A stretch of DNA of 64,000 nt from Cacajao melanocephalus. Lineage: Eukaryota > Chordata > Mammalia > Primates > Pitheciidae. The first letter of the stretch is position 1; every line of letters begins with the position of its first letter. Both the position numbers and the translations under genes were made by a program. The stretch is from contig CAUYLG010048333.1 of assembly GCA_963573385.1 (NCBI GenBank), positions 1 through 64,000 on the forward strand, read 5' to 3'. This document shows positions 1 through 12,440 of the stretch, piece after piece. The notes under the pieces are model-generated. The model was not told the origin of the DNA and did no database searches. It was given only the letters and a program-made list of their open reading frames with translations.

Positions 1-156
1 ACTGCATTCTAGCCTGGGCAGTAGAACAAGAATCCTGTTCTCTCTCCCTCTTTTTCTTCCTCTTTCTTTCTCTCGTACATTCTTTTTTTTTCTTTCTTTC
101 ACTCTCACTCTCTTTCCTCTCTTTTCCTTTCTTTCAAAAAAAAAAAAAAAAAAAAA
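1..156 (+). mobile_element. Alu 3' end, cut by window edge, with pyrimidine expansion
   Basis: The first 40 bases match the Alu 3' end (CTAGCCTGGGCAGTAGAACA). A CT/CTTT-rich tract of about 95 bp then separates the terminal CTGT from an A21 tail (136-156). The tract sits where Alu normally reads GTCTC followed by A, so it looks like microsatellite growth inside the element. The 5' part lies outside the window. Confidence 0.85.
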
Positions 157-1429
157 GAATAATGCACATAGTTATGCCACATGGCAGTCAATGACTACCC
201 ATAACCGCTCCTTCCTTGATGATTCTCCATGACTAGAATGACCAGAGGGACAACACTTGTATTTTTGTTTAACAATAATGCCAAAAAGTACTACATTTTC
301 TAGAAAAAAAAAGTGTTTTTGTTTTCCCTTTCCATATTCATACATTGTCTCTCCTCCAAAATTGAATAGTAGACGAAGATCTGCAGCACTTCCTCAATTT
401 CTCCACTCTATCCCCACCCCCTGAGCACCACAAAACACTGGCTGGCACCAGAGCCAAGATGGGTAGATAATTTGTTAAGTGAAAAGAAAAACTAAATAGT
501 TTCCCCAAGAAAAGCAAAATAAAAAATTCAAGTGTATAGAGACAGCATATTGAAAAATCAGTGTAAAACATCATTCACTTTAGGAAACAAATTAATTAAA
601 CTGCTAAATGTCAAACAAGACCCCTTATTATTCGTGTCAGTGAAATTTCAACTCAGTAATAGGTGTGATAGAGATGTCACCTAATTGTTGATGATCTTTC
701 TAACTAAATTGTTCTCACACAGTAGCATCAGGGCCTTGAGAGATGAAATATTTATGGCTGTCAAAATCTTTCTCTTAGGGTTACCAATTTGGCCTGTAAC
801 TTGAGGATATTGTCGTTTTCCACTTTGTTCCCAATACACCTTTCAATACTATCTGATTACTTGGGGATTGCAAAAAGGTTAGACAGCCCTCACTATAGGC
901 TTCAAGTTAAAATGAGAAGCACCACTCCCTGTTGAGACGGTGACAGAGGTATTAGAGAGTTCTGTGCCATAAGAAAACTATCTTTTTGACTTTGGTTTTT
1001 GTTCCTGTAGAATAAAATACCGTACTTACAACAGCGCACCCCTTGAAGATTACAAGAGTCTGCTGAACAATTTAGCAATGAAAACTTATTGCTGTATTTT
1101 ACCTAACATTATATTTCATTAATTCTTAAGTTGCTCATAAAGTATATTAATCAAAATTGAAGACTTCTTTCTAGAGACAGATTGTTTCCAGACACAGTGC
1201 ATCTTCTCTGATACGTTTCTGAACTGTCTTCATTCAAAAAAAAATTTTCAAAACAATTATTTTTGGTCCCTTTAACAAGCCCTTTTAGTTGTTAAAAGAA
1301 TGTGGTTATAGTTTCTGGGTTTTTTTTTTTTTAAAGAAACTATTAATCAGAAACTTGATTAACAAACACTTATGCACATTTATAACATAATAATCATTTA
1401 ATTCTCATAATGATGATTCAAGCTCTTCT
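157..1429. other. Unassigned AT-rich DNA
   Basis: No gene, RNA or repeat was recognised. The stretch holds short homopolymer runs (T run near 1321-1332) and one short chance frame on the minus strand (338-574) with no recognisable domain. Confidence 0.5.
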
Positions 1430-1745
<316 letters not shown>

Positions 1746-3778
1746 GCTTTGTTAATTATAAAGATTAAACTATATTAAAAATAATCTTATGTTTTTAAGT
1801 ATTTTAAAAATAGAATATAATAATACTTTTCTTAAAAGGCCACATGATTAAAATTAGACATATAGAACATTTCTAAATATTCAAGAGTAATGAATTCTTA
1901 ATAGTGTATCACTTTATAGCTATCCCAAATACAACTGTTTTGATATTTAGAGAGGCAATCCTAAATATATTTAGAGAGGTGAACAAAATGTTTTAACCTT
2001 TGGGGAAAAAAGAAAGCTTCCCTTAGTCATATTCACTGAGCAGTAAAAACAAACCTCTCTTTCATCCATGTCCTCTGTCCCCTGAGTCACACTATCTGGC
2101 TAAGACTCAAGCCCAGATCAAAAGAAACCAACAAAAATTAAACTAGAAATGCATGCTAAAAATAATTTAACTGCATGGCTTCCCCCTGGCCTAACACTGC
2201 GGCATTTACTTCATTAAGTGTTTCTAAAAAACTCGCAGTGGGAAAGGTACTTAATTTATTTACTGCATGACTCTAACAAGAACTGTGAAAGAAATTTTAA
2301 GTAAACTGGCATGGTTTGGAGCAGGATTACTGGAACATTTGGTGTTTCGTATGAGGCGCTCTTTTTCACCCATCAGCCCCCCTGGTGCATTTCACCATAA
2401 GCAATGAAACAACTTTGTTTGGCTTCTAGTATATATTTCCTGACAGAACCTTGGTAATAATGAGAAGTTCTCAAAAAAAAAAAAAAAAAAAAAAGCAAAG
2501 AAAATTGCTTCTTCGTGACTCTCATTCTCTAGACTTGTTCTTTCTCATAAATAGAAGCCACTGCCTGTGCTCTCCCCATTTCATGTATCCCAGCAATGTC
2601 TTGACATTCTTAGACTATAAATAAAGGGCCTAAAAACCAAGTAGCCACAAACTAAAGCTGGTATCTTTACTTTCTGCTTTCTCAGAAGAGTTGGACAAAG
2701 AATTTCTTCTTTATCTTCTTTTGAACAGAGCTAACAACCCCTAACTTGCCTTCTCACCTAAGCTTCCATCAGTTCCTCCCAGCTGTCTACTACACATTTC
2801 AACATGTGCTGTAGCTTTAAACTCAGAATTTCTGAAACCAAAATGATAATCCTTCTTCCCAAACCAGTTCTCCCTCCCAAATCACTGACTCACTCCATTG
2901 GTGCCATGGTTGCTCCCATTTTTCAAGGTCACATCTTTGATTCATGTAACAGTAAGTCCTCCAATTTCAGATTTTCCCTAGAAGTGAGTAAGATTTGCGT
3001 GACTTACAGGTGAATGAATTGCCTATTCCATTGTTCATTTACCTCCCCTAATCCCATGTGTTCTAGGATATCCCACAGAGGTTACAGATATCCCTGACCA
3101 GAGCTTGAAGAGCTACTTTTGCCAGGTTGTAAGCATTTTGACTAGCGTCACAAGTCCCTTTATTACCAAATCCAAAGTTCTACCTAACTCCTCCCAGACC
3201 CACTGAAAAGCCTCTACCAGTGACCAGAGCCACTCTCTCAAAAAGCTTTCAAACACCAAAGCCAGCACCTAAAGAACTGATCTGACAGTAGATCAAACCC
3301 TCTTTTATGGAAATTTAAAACACAAATGAGGCTCCAATTACTTCCAGGTAAAATCTTTGTAGATAATATTTTATGATGTTAATCCTAAAACCTCTGTCTT
3401 TCCCTAGTCACTCACTTCTCCCACCCCTTAGAGTTAAAACATGGAGATTAAGACATAGAAGTCTATCAGGTCAGCTTTATTTGCCACTTGGTCTGGTACA
3501 AATAAGTGAGTGTTCTACACAGGACTACCCAACTTCTCAGAGGCTATGCAGTTCCCTTCCTCGTGAATATGCCAAGTTGTCATTTGTCCCATCCCATAAG
3601 TCACAGCAACCATATCCTATGATTTATGAGTATCCATCATATTCCTTTTATATATACTTAATTATCTTAAAATATTCAAGAAGGATATGGGGAAGAATCT
3701 AGGCATGAATATCATTGCTATAGCAACAACCGTTGCATATAATTGACCTTGCATTTTATCTTTCAGAAGTTTCTCCTA
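1746..3778. other. Unassigned DNA with orphan A22 run
   Basis: No gene was recognised. An uninterrupted A22 run lies at 2473-2494 without a recognised retroposon body upstream, so it could be the tail of an old unidentified insertion or simple slippage. The short + strand frames at 2804-3013 and 3373-3702 show no domain or codon pattern I recognise. Confidence 0.5.
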
Positions 3779-3910
3779 TTAATGCAATCATTCAAACCTA
3801 CTTACTCTATCTACCATGTGTCAGGCCCTAGTCTAGGAGCTGGAAACAGACGAGTGAACAAGACAGAAAAGGTCCCTTCTTTCATGGCACTCACAATCTC
3901 ATTAGTTCTT
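3779..3910 (-). mobile_element. L2 LINE 3' end
   Basis: Read on the minus strand this resembles the L2 3' terminus: a Tyr/Cys-like ACCATGTGTCAGGCCCTAG block, then GTGAACAAGACAGAAAAGGT and a CATGGCACTCACA block in the order expected for an antisense L2. It is diverged, and the boundaries are approximate. Confidence 0.6.
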
Positions 3911-4384
3911 CCTTGGCCTTTCTTGTCATCTCAGCATCCTTTGCTTTGAAATCGGATACCCTTGATTAATCCATGCAGCATTCCCTCTTTTGCCTTTCTA
4001 CCTAGTACAAACTAGCCACCGTGAACCAATATCCACCTGCTCTCAGAGCAAAGAAGCACTAGGCTTAGCTAGTTCTTAGAGAGGAAAGAGATTGGGCAAT
4101 CTTGAGACACTCTGGGCCACCTATAGCATGTCATACTAAAAATGCTTCATTCAATAGGCTCACCTCTCTATCAGCCTATCTAGTCAGTAACCAAGGGTGG
4201 CAGAAGGTATTTTTCCTATATTACCTGGCATAAACATTAAGTATCTTATTCCTAAACACATTTGCCCTTCTTGGACATAGGTCCTAGCACCGGACAACTA
4301 ATTCAGATTCTTCACCTCCTCTAGTGATGCTTTTCCTGCTGGTCTCTATATAACCATTCACCCTCTGATTTCTCTAAACACTGA

Positions 4385-4715
4385 AGGATTTTCTTTTTGT
4401 TTGTTTGTTTTTGTTTTGAGACAGGGTATCACTCTGTTACCCAGGCTGGAGTGCAGTGGCGCAATCTCGGCTCCCTGCAACCTCCATTCCCAGGCCGAAG
4501 TGATTCTCCTGCCTCAGCCTCCCAAGCAGCTGAAACTATAGGCATGTACTGCCACACCCAGCTAATTTTTACATTTTTTTTTTTGGTAGAAATGGGGTTT
4601 TATCATGTTGCCCAGGCTGGTCTTGAACTCCTGGGCTCAAGCAATCTGCCCACCTCAGCCTTCCAAAATGCTGGGATTACAAGTGTGAGCCATCACTCCT
4701 GGCCAGGATTTTCTT
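4385..4715 (-). mobile_element. Full-length Alu with TSD
   Basis: Antisense Alu at 4396-4704: T-rich tail, GAGACAGGGTATCACTCTG, right arm, linker and left arm ending in GGCC. It is flanked by a perfect 11-bp duplication AGGATTTTCTT at 4385-4395 and 4705-4715. Confidence 0.96.
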
Positions 4716-6067
4716 AGTAATCTTTTCTCTTCTATATTGGAAGTTGGGGAAAATGTCTGCCCCAGATTTTATGGCACCCCGTTCTACACTGGCACAATAA
4801 GTCAACGTCCATAGTAACTGAAGACGTCCTTTCCAGTGCTCCTATCCAAGAGGGAGAGAGAAGTAAGTTCTGTGGGCTATGACTAGAAGAAGCCGCATTT
4901 GGAACTGGCCTACGTCCCTGGGAGGAGCTCTCCTTGCTTGTGCACCAAGAACTTGAAACTAATCTTACTTAAGTTTCATAGTCCAACCATGGGAGGGGGC
5001 TTATTAAAGCATTCGTAAGCAGGATAATAAAAATTTAAAACAACTAGGAATAGAGATAAGGTATATCAAACACTATCCTAGCTGATGCAATAGAATAGCA
5101 AATTTAGCTCTGCCCTTATTAGCAGTCATAGTGTATTGGAAACATATTTTGTTCATTGGTTAATTCATTAATTCAACAACAGTTATTAAGTTATACTATG
5201 TACTAGTCACACTCCTACCTTCCAGTTCCCTTCTCCTTTGGCCCTTATCTAACTCTGTGTGAAGAATAAGGTACTGGGTAGGTGGGAGTGGGTGCAGGAA
5301 GGAGCCCGTCAGTGTAACCTGGCTGTCTGTAGTAGGCCACACAGAAGAGTAACGTGAAGACATTTCTCCCTCTCCATGGCTGGGAAATTACAATCAACAG
5401 CTAGGATATATGTGAAAATAAACACATAGAGCAAATTACCAAAGCTCTCATCAGAATGATTTCTAATTCCATGAAAATGTATGACTGCTTGTGGGTAAGA
5501 TTAACACCAAATGTAATTAAACAGATTTTGTTTTTGTTTTTGTTTTCCTGAACTGGCTTCATACATACAGATAGGGGACAGCATACATTATATCATTCCA
5601 AGCTCTTCAGGAAATCCTGGAATACTGACATTTATTTTATTTGCTTTGAGAAAGGAAGTTGGTTTGCATTTATCTTAAGAAGAAAAACATTGAAAATATA
5701 CATCAAATAAAAATTTAATTTTAAGCAAGTATAATGAAGTCGATTGTAAGTTGACTACACAAAATGTCTTTCAAAATTTCATACAGATTTAGGCATAGAT
5801 ATTTTTATGTTGTCTTTAACCAGCTGGCCTTCCAATATAGAAGAAATACGAACTTTAATTTATTGTAGTTTAGAAACATCATACAGGAATTGAGAAAGTA
5901 CAAAAAAGTAGGAGACTCTTGAAAGGCTAGCAATAATGAAAGGGTAGAAAAAATTGTTCTTTAAATTTATGTACATGTAAGTCAGAAGAAGAGGTATACT
6001 GTCAAAGTGAGATAAATTAAAGTACAATTTTGTGCCATGTTTAAAATACATCCGTAAGAGCTAGATA
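4716..6067. other. Unassigned DNA, possible L2 trace
   Basis: No gene was seen. Around 5160-5225 a weak antisense L2 or MIR 3'-end pattern (AATTCATTAATTCAACAACA, then a TACTATGTACTAG block) is visible but too diverged to assign firmly. Confidence 0.4.
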
Positions 6068-6245
6068 ATAATAATAATGGCTGCCACTCATTAAATGCTT
6101 ACAACACACCAGGTGCCATGCTAAGTGCTTTGTGTGTGTTTTCTTATTTTGTCCCTGCAGCAAACCTATGATTTATTAGCCTCAGTTTATAAAGAAAATG
6201 AGAAACAGAAAGGTGAACTTATTTGTCCAAAGTCAAAATGTTGGC
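6068..6245 (-). mobile_element. MIR SINE, antisense
   Basis: The order of blocks matches an antisense MIR: TAATAATGGCTGCCACTCAT, the ACCAGGTGCCATGCTAAGTG block, CCTCAGTTTATAAAG, AGAAACAGAAAGGTGA and the TTGTCCAAAGTCAAA block. It is old, with diffuse ends. Confidence 0.75.
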
Positions 6246-6865
6246 TAAGGGGAGGAGCTAGTAACTTTTTGCCCCTTTTTTGTCTTGTGTACAAAATTAC
6301 ACAGACACGGCCAAGCAACAGATAATATTGTCCTGCAAGGTAGTGGCAGCCTGGAGTCTGAGCTCCTTGGGAAGTGGTAGCAGCAGGAACATAAGGAAGA
6401 CGCAATGGGAAGAACAATTTCACTGTGCACTCCTTCATCTGCCCACAGCAGAGAAAGTTCTCAGAACATTACCATTCATACCTCACTAAAGTCTGAAATT
6501 ACAAGGAGCTAAAAGAGGGACAGCGTAGGTAAGCACAAAGTACAGCAATATTAGAAGATGAGGGAGGACAGAGTAAGCAGGTTGGACAGATTGGTTTGTA
6601 GTATTATTGAATAGGGTGGACAAGGAGGTCTCATTAATAAGGTCAAATTGGTGTAAACACTTGAAGTGAGGGACCCAATCAAAAGATAAAATCTGAAGGA
6701 AGAAGAGTCCAGGAGGAGGGAACAACTGGAGGGAGCAAGAGCCCCAGATGGTTTTAGGAGGTAGATCTCTCAGCCCTCAGTTGAATTATCTTTTTACTTT
6801 CAGATAATTTACAAAAGTACAATGTGATGAGTAAGAATGTAGTACATGAAATACTACGCAGCCAT

Positions 6866-7190
<325 letters not shown>

Positions 7191-7324
7191 ATGTCCTTTG
7201 CAGCAACTTGGATGGAGATGGAGGCCATTATTCTAAGTGAAGTAACTCAGGAATGGAAAACTAAATATCGTATGTTGTCACTTACAAGTGGGAACTAAGC
7301 TATGAGGATAAAAGGCATAAGAGA

Positions 7325-7648
7325 GATATAATGGGCCAGGTGCGGTGGCTCACGCCTGTAATCCCAACACTTTGGGAGGCTGAGGCAGACAGATCACCTC
7401 AGGTCAGGAGCTCAAGACCAGCCAGGCCAACATGGTGAAACCCCATCTCTTTTGTATTTTGTAAAAACATAAAAATCAGCCGAGCACAGTGGGGCATGCC
7501 TGTAATCCCAGCTACTTGGGTGACTGAGCCAGGATTATCACTTGAACCCAAGAGGCAGAGCTTGTAGTGAGCCAAGAGCGTGCCACTGCACTCCAGCCTG
7601 GGCAACAGAGTGAGACTCCTTTAAAAAAAAAAAAAAGTGATATAATGG
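7325..7648 (+). mobile_element. Second Alu nested in the same L1
   Basis: Alu body at 7335-7638 (GCCAGGTGCGGTGGCTCACG to A14), flanked by a perfect 10-bp duplication GATATAATGG at 7325-7334 and 7639-7648. Confidence 0.96.
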
Positions 7649-7959
7649 ACTTTGGGGACTCAAGGAGCAAGGCTGAGAGGGAGGTGAGGGATAAAAGACT
7701 ACATACTGGGTACAGTGTCGACTGTTCAGGTGAGGGGTACATAAAATCTCTGAACGTATCCATGTGACCAAAAACCACATGTACCCAAAAAATTATTGAA
7801 ATAAAGTTTTTTTAAAAAGAATGTAGGCCATGGAATCAGTAGAATATAAAGTCTGAGAGGGAAAGTATAATGAGAAATGGGATATTTGCATAGCCTCAAA
7901 GTATCTCTTAACATGATATTTATTAATATTAATTACAAAAAAAAAAATAGTAGTGTTGT

Positions 7960-8462
7960 AATGGAGGATCCTAGAGAATTACCACCTCAGCCAAGTGATC
8001 AAGGTGAACATTACCAGTAATGAGTCATGTTAGAATCATGTAGCCCCAATATGATTCACTGAGAAGGGGCACATCACTTCTGTAATATTCTAGCCAAAAC
8101 TTTAAAACTTCAATGTAATCATGAGAAGACATCAGATGAACTCAAATTAACAGACATTCTACAAAATAATTGACTAGTATTCTTTAAAGTATCAGGGCTA
8201 TGAAAGACAGAGAAAGACTAAGGAATTACCACAGATTTAAAGAGACTAAAATAAAATGACAGCTAAATGCAGTATGTGCTCTTGGATTGGATCATGGACC
8301 AGAAAAAGGATATTAATAGAAAAACTAAAATTCTGGTGAAATTTGAATAAGCTCTGTAGAATAGTTAACAGTATCAATGTCAATTTTGTGATTTCAATAA
8401 TTATTCTATGGTAATGTAAGATGTTAACATTAAGGGAAGCCAGGTGAAAAGTATTTGAGAAC
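7960..8462 (+). mobile_element. L1M 3' UTR relic
   Basis: The stretch resembles the 3' UTR of old L1M subfamilies: ATCATGAGAAGACATCAGAT, GACATTCTACAAAATAA, TCTTGGATTGGATCATGGAC, GGTAATGTAAGATGTTAACA and AAGGGAAGCCAGGTGA in that order. It is broken at 8463 by an antisense MaLR LTR. The 5' boundary is uncertain. Confidence 0.65.
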
Positions 8463-8869
8463 TGTCATAGTCCATTTTCTATTGCTGTAACAGAATACCT
8501 GAGCCTGGGTAATTTACAAAGAAAAAAGGTTTATTTTGATTCACAGTTCTGGAGACTGGGAAGCTCAAGATTGGGCAGTCACATCTGGTTGGCTTCTGGT
8601 GAAAGTCTTGTCCCATGTTGTAAATAGCACAGAAGCCAGAGAGGAAGTGGGCAAAACACAAAGGGTGGCCTCACTTTATAACAACTTGCTCTTGTGGAAC
8701 TAATTCAGTTCCACAATAGCGAGAACTCACTCACTCCTATGAGAATTAACCGTGTCCTGCAAGAGCAGCATTAGCCCCTGTTAACCACCTTAAGGCCCAC
8801 CTCCCAACGCTGCCACACCAGGGACCACATTTCCAACATGAATTCTGGTGACATACTGAAACCACAGCA
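8463..8869 (-). mobile_element. MaLR-type solo LTR (MST/MLT1 group), antisense
   Basis: Antisense blocks typical of ERVL-MaLR LTRs are present: GCCTGGGTAATTTACAAAGA, TTTATTTTGATTCACAGTTC, CGAGAACTCACTCACTCCTA and AAGGCCCACCTCCCAA. It starts with TG (8463) and ends with CA (8869), as LTR termini do. No internal retroviral sequence lies on either side, so it is a solo LTR. Possible 5-bp flanks (AGAAC / GGAAT) agree at only three positions. Confidence 0.75.
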
Positions 8870-8886
8870 GGAATGATACTTATTTT

Positions 8887-9175
8887 AAAACTTTTATTGG
8901 GGACGCCGAGGCAGGAAGATTGCTTGAGCTCAGGAGTTCAAGACCAGCCTGAGCAACACGGTGAAACCCCCATTTCTACAAAAGATTGTCCGGGCGTGAT
9001 GGCATGTGCCTGTAGTCTCAGCTACTCAGAAGGCTGAGGTGGGAAGATCACTTGAGTCCAGGTGGCGGAGGTTGCAGTGACCCAAGATCACGCCACTGCA
9101 CTCCAGCCTGGGTGACAGAGAGAGATCCTGACTTGAAACAAAACAAAACAAAACAAAACAAAAAACTTTTTTTTT
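8887..9175 (+). mobile_element. 5'-truncated Alu with CAAAA-repeat tail
   Basis: The Alu starts inside the left arm (GACGCCGAGGCAGGAAGATT, about 8899), so roughly the first 45 bp are missing. It continues to the 3' end and a (CAAAA)n tail at about 9137-9162. Flanks share AAAACTTTT (8887-8895 and about 9164-9172), which fits a TSD and 5' truncation at integration. Confidence 0.85.
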
Positions 9176-9886
9176 GGTAATAATCTAAAATAACTAAAAG
9201 GTAAAAACAAAGAAAAATAATTAGGGTACTGGAGCCATTTCACTGAGCTGAAACCCTCACTCTGTCCCTCATTAGCTCTTGTCACTTTCTGTGCTTCAAT
9301 CTTCGCATATTAAAGGTACAGGAATTTAAGACAAACAATTTAAGACATACAAGTCACATCATATTTTTTCCGCTGCCTTTAACATAATAACATAGAAACT
9401 GACAAGGATATCCTATCCAGATTATTTGTATTTATTACAGGACTATTTACCTAAAAGAACAAATATCCCATAGAGAGTTATTCAATCTATCTAGGCCAAA
9501 CTTTCCTCTTATTACACATCCTACATATACACACACATATTCCTTTGGGATAAGGTAAAGAGCCACAGTACTGGAACCTCATGAAAGCTCAGAATTTTTA
9601 AACATTGTAGTGGGGAACTCCCTTCCTGTGACTGGTTCTATACCTATACATATACTGCCTATTCACTCCCTTGCTGTGACTGGCTATATGCAAACTAGAT
9701 AAACCCAAGGAGCTGATGCTACAGGATTAATACCTAGATATTTGTTCTGCTATTCCCCACCAATGTGGTCACAGGTTTACATTTATGCAAATTAGGCAAC
9801 TCTCGTATGTTGATACTGAATAAGATGCTGTGATTCTCCCTGGGATCTAGAATCAATCACAATCGATACACGAATTCACTCTATAC
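9176..9886. other. Unassigned DNA with a small imperfect duplication
   Basis: No gene was seen. Two related stretches, ACTCCCTTCCTGTGACTGG near 9617 and ACTCCCTTGCTGTGACTGG near 9665, repeat with a 48-bp period. Confidence 0.5.
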
Positions 9887-10085
9887 CAGTGCTACTCAAC
9901 ACAGGGTCTACCTATGCCAGTCCTTAAAGTCACTGTTACTTGTTCAAGACAAATTATATAAAGTACTTAGAAACTTTTCACATTACCACAACATTTTTGT
10001 TATGAAAGTCTCAACTCATAAGTGTTAAACATTCAAACACATGCACAAAAGTCCTTCACCACAGATAACAGTTTGAGAAACACTG
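9887..10085. mobile_element. hAT-like miniature element, first of two
   Basis: It begins CAGTGCTACTCAA (9887) and ends TTTGAGAAACACTG (to 10085), imperfect inverted termini of hAT (Charlie/MER5-like) type, and is 199 bp long. No transposase frame. The 8-bp flanks (CTCTATAC / TTCTGGAA) are not a clean duplication, so the assignment rests on the termini alone. Confidence 0.5.
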
Positions 10086-10093
10086 TTCTGGAA

Positions 10094-10326
10094 CGGTGCT
10101 ACTCAAAGTTTGATGTCCAGGCTGACAATGAAGTGTTTGCTGCCACTTTGTGCCTAAGTAAGTTTCTTGCATCAGAATGCAGATCAACTATGTCATTAAG
10201 CACGTTGTTTAGTTCAGCTGACAATTTTTTCACAGCATGATTTTCTTGATGAAGGAAGCAGTAAGTTGATTTAATTCTGGTACAAGCTGCTAAACTCATC
10301 TCAGTCTAGTGCTTTGAGTAGCACTA
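10094..10326. mobile_element. hAT-like miniature element, second of two
   Basis: A perfect 13-bp terminal inverted repeat, GTGCTACTCAAAG at 10096-10108 and CTTTGAGTAGCAC at 10312-10324, bounds a non-coding unit of about 233 bp. The terminal CAGTGNTNCTCAAAG pattern is that of hAT elements. The flanking octamers TTCTGGAA and TTCTACTT share only their first four bases, as expected for an old 8-bp duplication. I cannot name the family. Confidence 0.7.
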
Positions 10327-10334
10327 TTCTACTT

Positions 10335-10445
10335 CATCACTAAAATGGGGATAATGAGAGTACCTATCACAAAGGGATGTTAAACATTAACCTTAATGTA
10401 ACATGTAGAGTGCTTATAAACAGAACTAAATAAATATGAATAATT
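10335..10445 (+). mobile_element. MIR SINE fragment
   Basis: Sense MIR core-to-3' blocks: CATCACTAAAATGGGGATAA, GAGAGTACCTATCAC, AACATGTAGAGTGCTTA and AATAAATATGAA. It directly follows the hAT element, which may have split it. Confidence 0.65.
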
Positions 10446-11899
10446 ATTAATTTTACTATCATCACAACAGGATTTCTAAAATGATGAAGAGATCACTGCA
10501 AACAGAAAATAGATAAGAAAAAAATGATATGAAATCAGGGTCAGTACAAAAAAGGCACACTACATGGTACAGTACACCAATCAGAAGTAGGCCACGCATT
10601 TGGTTCAGTGCTTTTTGCAGTCAATAAAAAGGAGAAAATGTGATGTGTTCCATGATGCATACAATCCATAAGATTTTTTTATAAGCGCTCCAAAGAAGTA
10701 CAACCAATCCTGGTTCTGAGTGAAGGTCACTAAAGATTTAAGGTCTGAGTTTCAAAATTGAAATTAAACCTACTTTGCCTTTTGCCTCCAATTTGTAATG
10801 ACAAAAAGAATTTACTGAAGCAAGGTAGAAGTTCTAACAGACTTGCTATAGAAGAAAATTTAGCCATTAATCTGTCATTTCAGTCAAAGCTAAGCTCATT
10901 AATAACTTCTATTCAGCTCCAAACTGCCTTCAATTTTTCTATTCCTTTCTGATAAGGACACACATATTCAAATTTCAAAAAAAAAAAAGATTGCACAAAT
11001 TTTATGAATTTCAAAATGAACAGGTAAATAATATTGAAGATAAGAATTTTCTTTTAGGCACTACCTTTCTAAATGCCTTGTGAGCGGTTTGAATTAAAAC
11101 GTTTTAAAGGGTATGTTTGCCATTCTGTCACATAGTCATTTTTATAAACATTTCAAATTTGAAGATTTTTTGATCAGCATAAATTTGCAAGATAAAAATG
11201 ATACCTTGATTATTTAAAGTAATATTAGCTAACACATTTTGAAATATGACAAAAAGCAAGAATGGTTTAAACAGAGTTAATTTTGAAAGAAAATTAGTCA
11301 GTAAAGCACACTTATTACAGAAACCCAATTTGGTATAAAGAGATGGATTTCTTGAACTATATTTATACCATGTGAAATGTCTCATGTTATTATTCATTAT
11401 TAGCACTAAAAATCTGGGTTTACCAGTATCTTTATTTATAGAGTCCCCCTGCAGTGAGAAATGGGGTTTATTTCTACCTGTCCAGAACATAATCTGGATT
11501 TTAACATATCAACACTAAGAGATAAACAAAGATTATACAGATATTGACTAAAACCAACCACCATTATCCCCAGAGGTTTAAAAAAAGTATAATCAGAAAG
11601 AAATATGAAAAATAACTTACATATTTAAATGAAAATCACTGAAAACTATCTCACATACAAGGAAGAGAATCATCCCTTTGTTTACAAATTCATTAAGGTG
11701 TGAGAAAAATTCTCAAATAGAAATAAATATATTGTGCAGAAGGGATGAGATATACAAGTAGTCTTCAACTCATTCACCTTGAATTTCAACTTTCCTTATT
11801 TAGTTGTCTCACTTTTATACCCCTACCACTTTGCTCAAGAGCACTTACCATTTGTTCCTTCTTTCTTTGAAACAAGCACAGATGTAAACTTCCAGTTTC
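10446..11899. other. Unassigned AT-rich DNA
   Basis: No gene or repeat was recognised. The minus-strand frame at 11128-11490 (120 residues) has no domain I recognise and sits in very AT-rich sequence, so I treat it as chance. Confidence 0.5.
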
Positions 11900-12210
11900 A
11901 CTAGGTACAGTGGTTCACGCCTATAATGCCAGCACTTTGGGAGGCCAAGGTGGAAGGAATTGCTTGAGCCCAGGAGTTTGAGACCAGCCTGAGCAACATG
12001 GTGAAATCCTGTATCTATAAAAAATACAAAAATTAGCTGGCACGGTGGTGCATGCCTGTAGTCCCAGCTACTCAGGAGGCTGAGCTAGGAGGATGCATAA
12101 AACCAGGAGGAGGAGGTTGCAGTGACCCAAGATTGTACCACTGTACTTCAGCCTGGGTGACAAAGCCAGACTCTGTCTCAAATAAATAAGTAAGCAAACA
12201 AAGTAAATAA
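11900..12210 (+). mobile_element. Old (J-like) Alu
   Basis: A diverged but dimeric Alu (AGTGGTTCACGCCTATAATG, GGAATTGCTTGAGCCCAGG) ending in a degenerate AAATAAATAAGTAAG tail. The GCTTGAGCCCAGGAGTTTGA left arm is J-like. Confidence 0.88.
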
Positions 12211-12266
12211 ACTCCTTGTTTCTCCTTAATGTAACAGAAGCAAGCTGACATTTTAAAAAGGAAGTA

Positions 12267-12440
12267 CAGTGGCTCTTGGACAACAGGAATTTGAACTGCA
12301 AGGGCCCACTTATACATGGATTTTCTTTTGCCTCTGCCACCCCGAGACAGCAAGACCAACTCTTCCTTTTCCACCTTCTCCACCTCAGCCTATTCAATGG
12401 TAAGATGATGAGGATGAAGACCTTTATGATAAAGAATAGA
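12267..12440 (+). mobile_element. Tigger-family DNA transposon fragment
   Basis: It starts with CAGTGGCTCTTGGACAACAG after a TA dinucleotide (12265-12266), as Tc1/mariner-type Tigger elements do. It continues TTTGAACTGCAAGGGCCCAC and through a stretch resembling the end of a Tigger transposase frame (CACCCCGAGACAGCAAGACC, GATGAGGATGAAGACCTTTA). The rest is missing where L1 sequence begins. Broken and non-coding. Confidence 0.65.

Noticed and set aside
2473..2494. A22 run as the tail of a processed pseudogene
   Set aside because: No matching flanks, no recognisable transcript body and no canonical AATAAA upstream.
11128..11490. 120-codon minus-strand frame
   Set aside because: No recognised domain, A/T-driven composition, and no promoter or poly(A) context.
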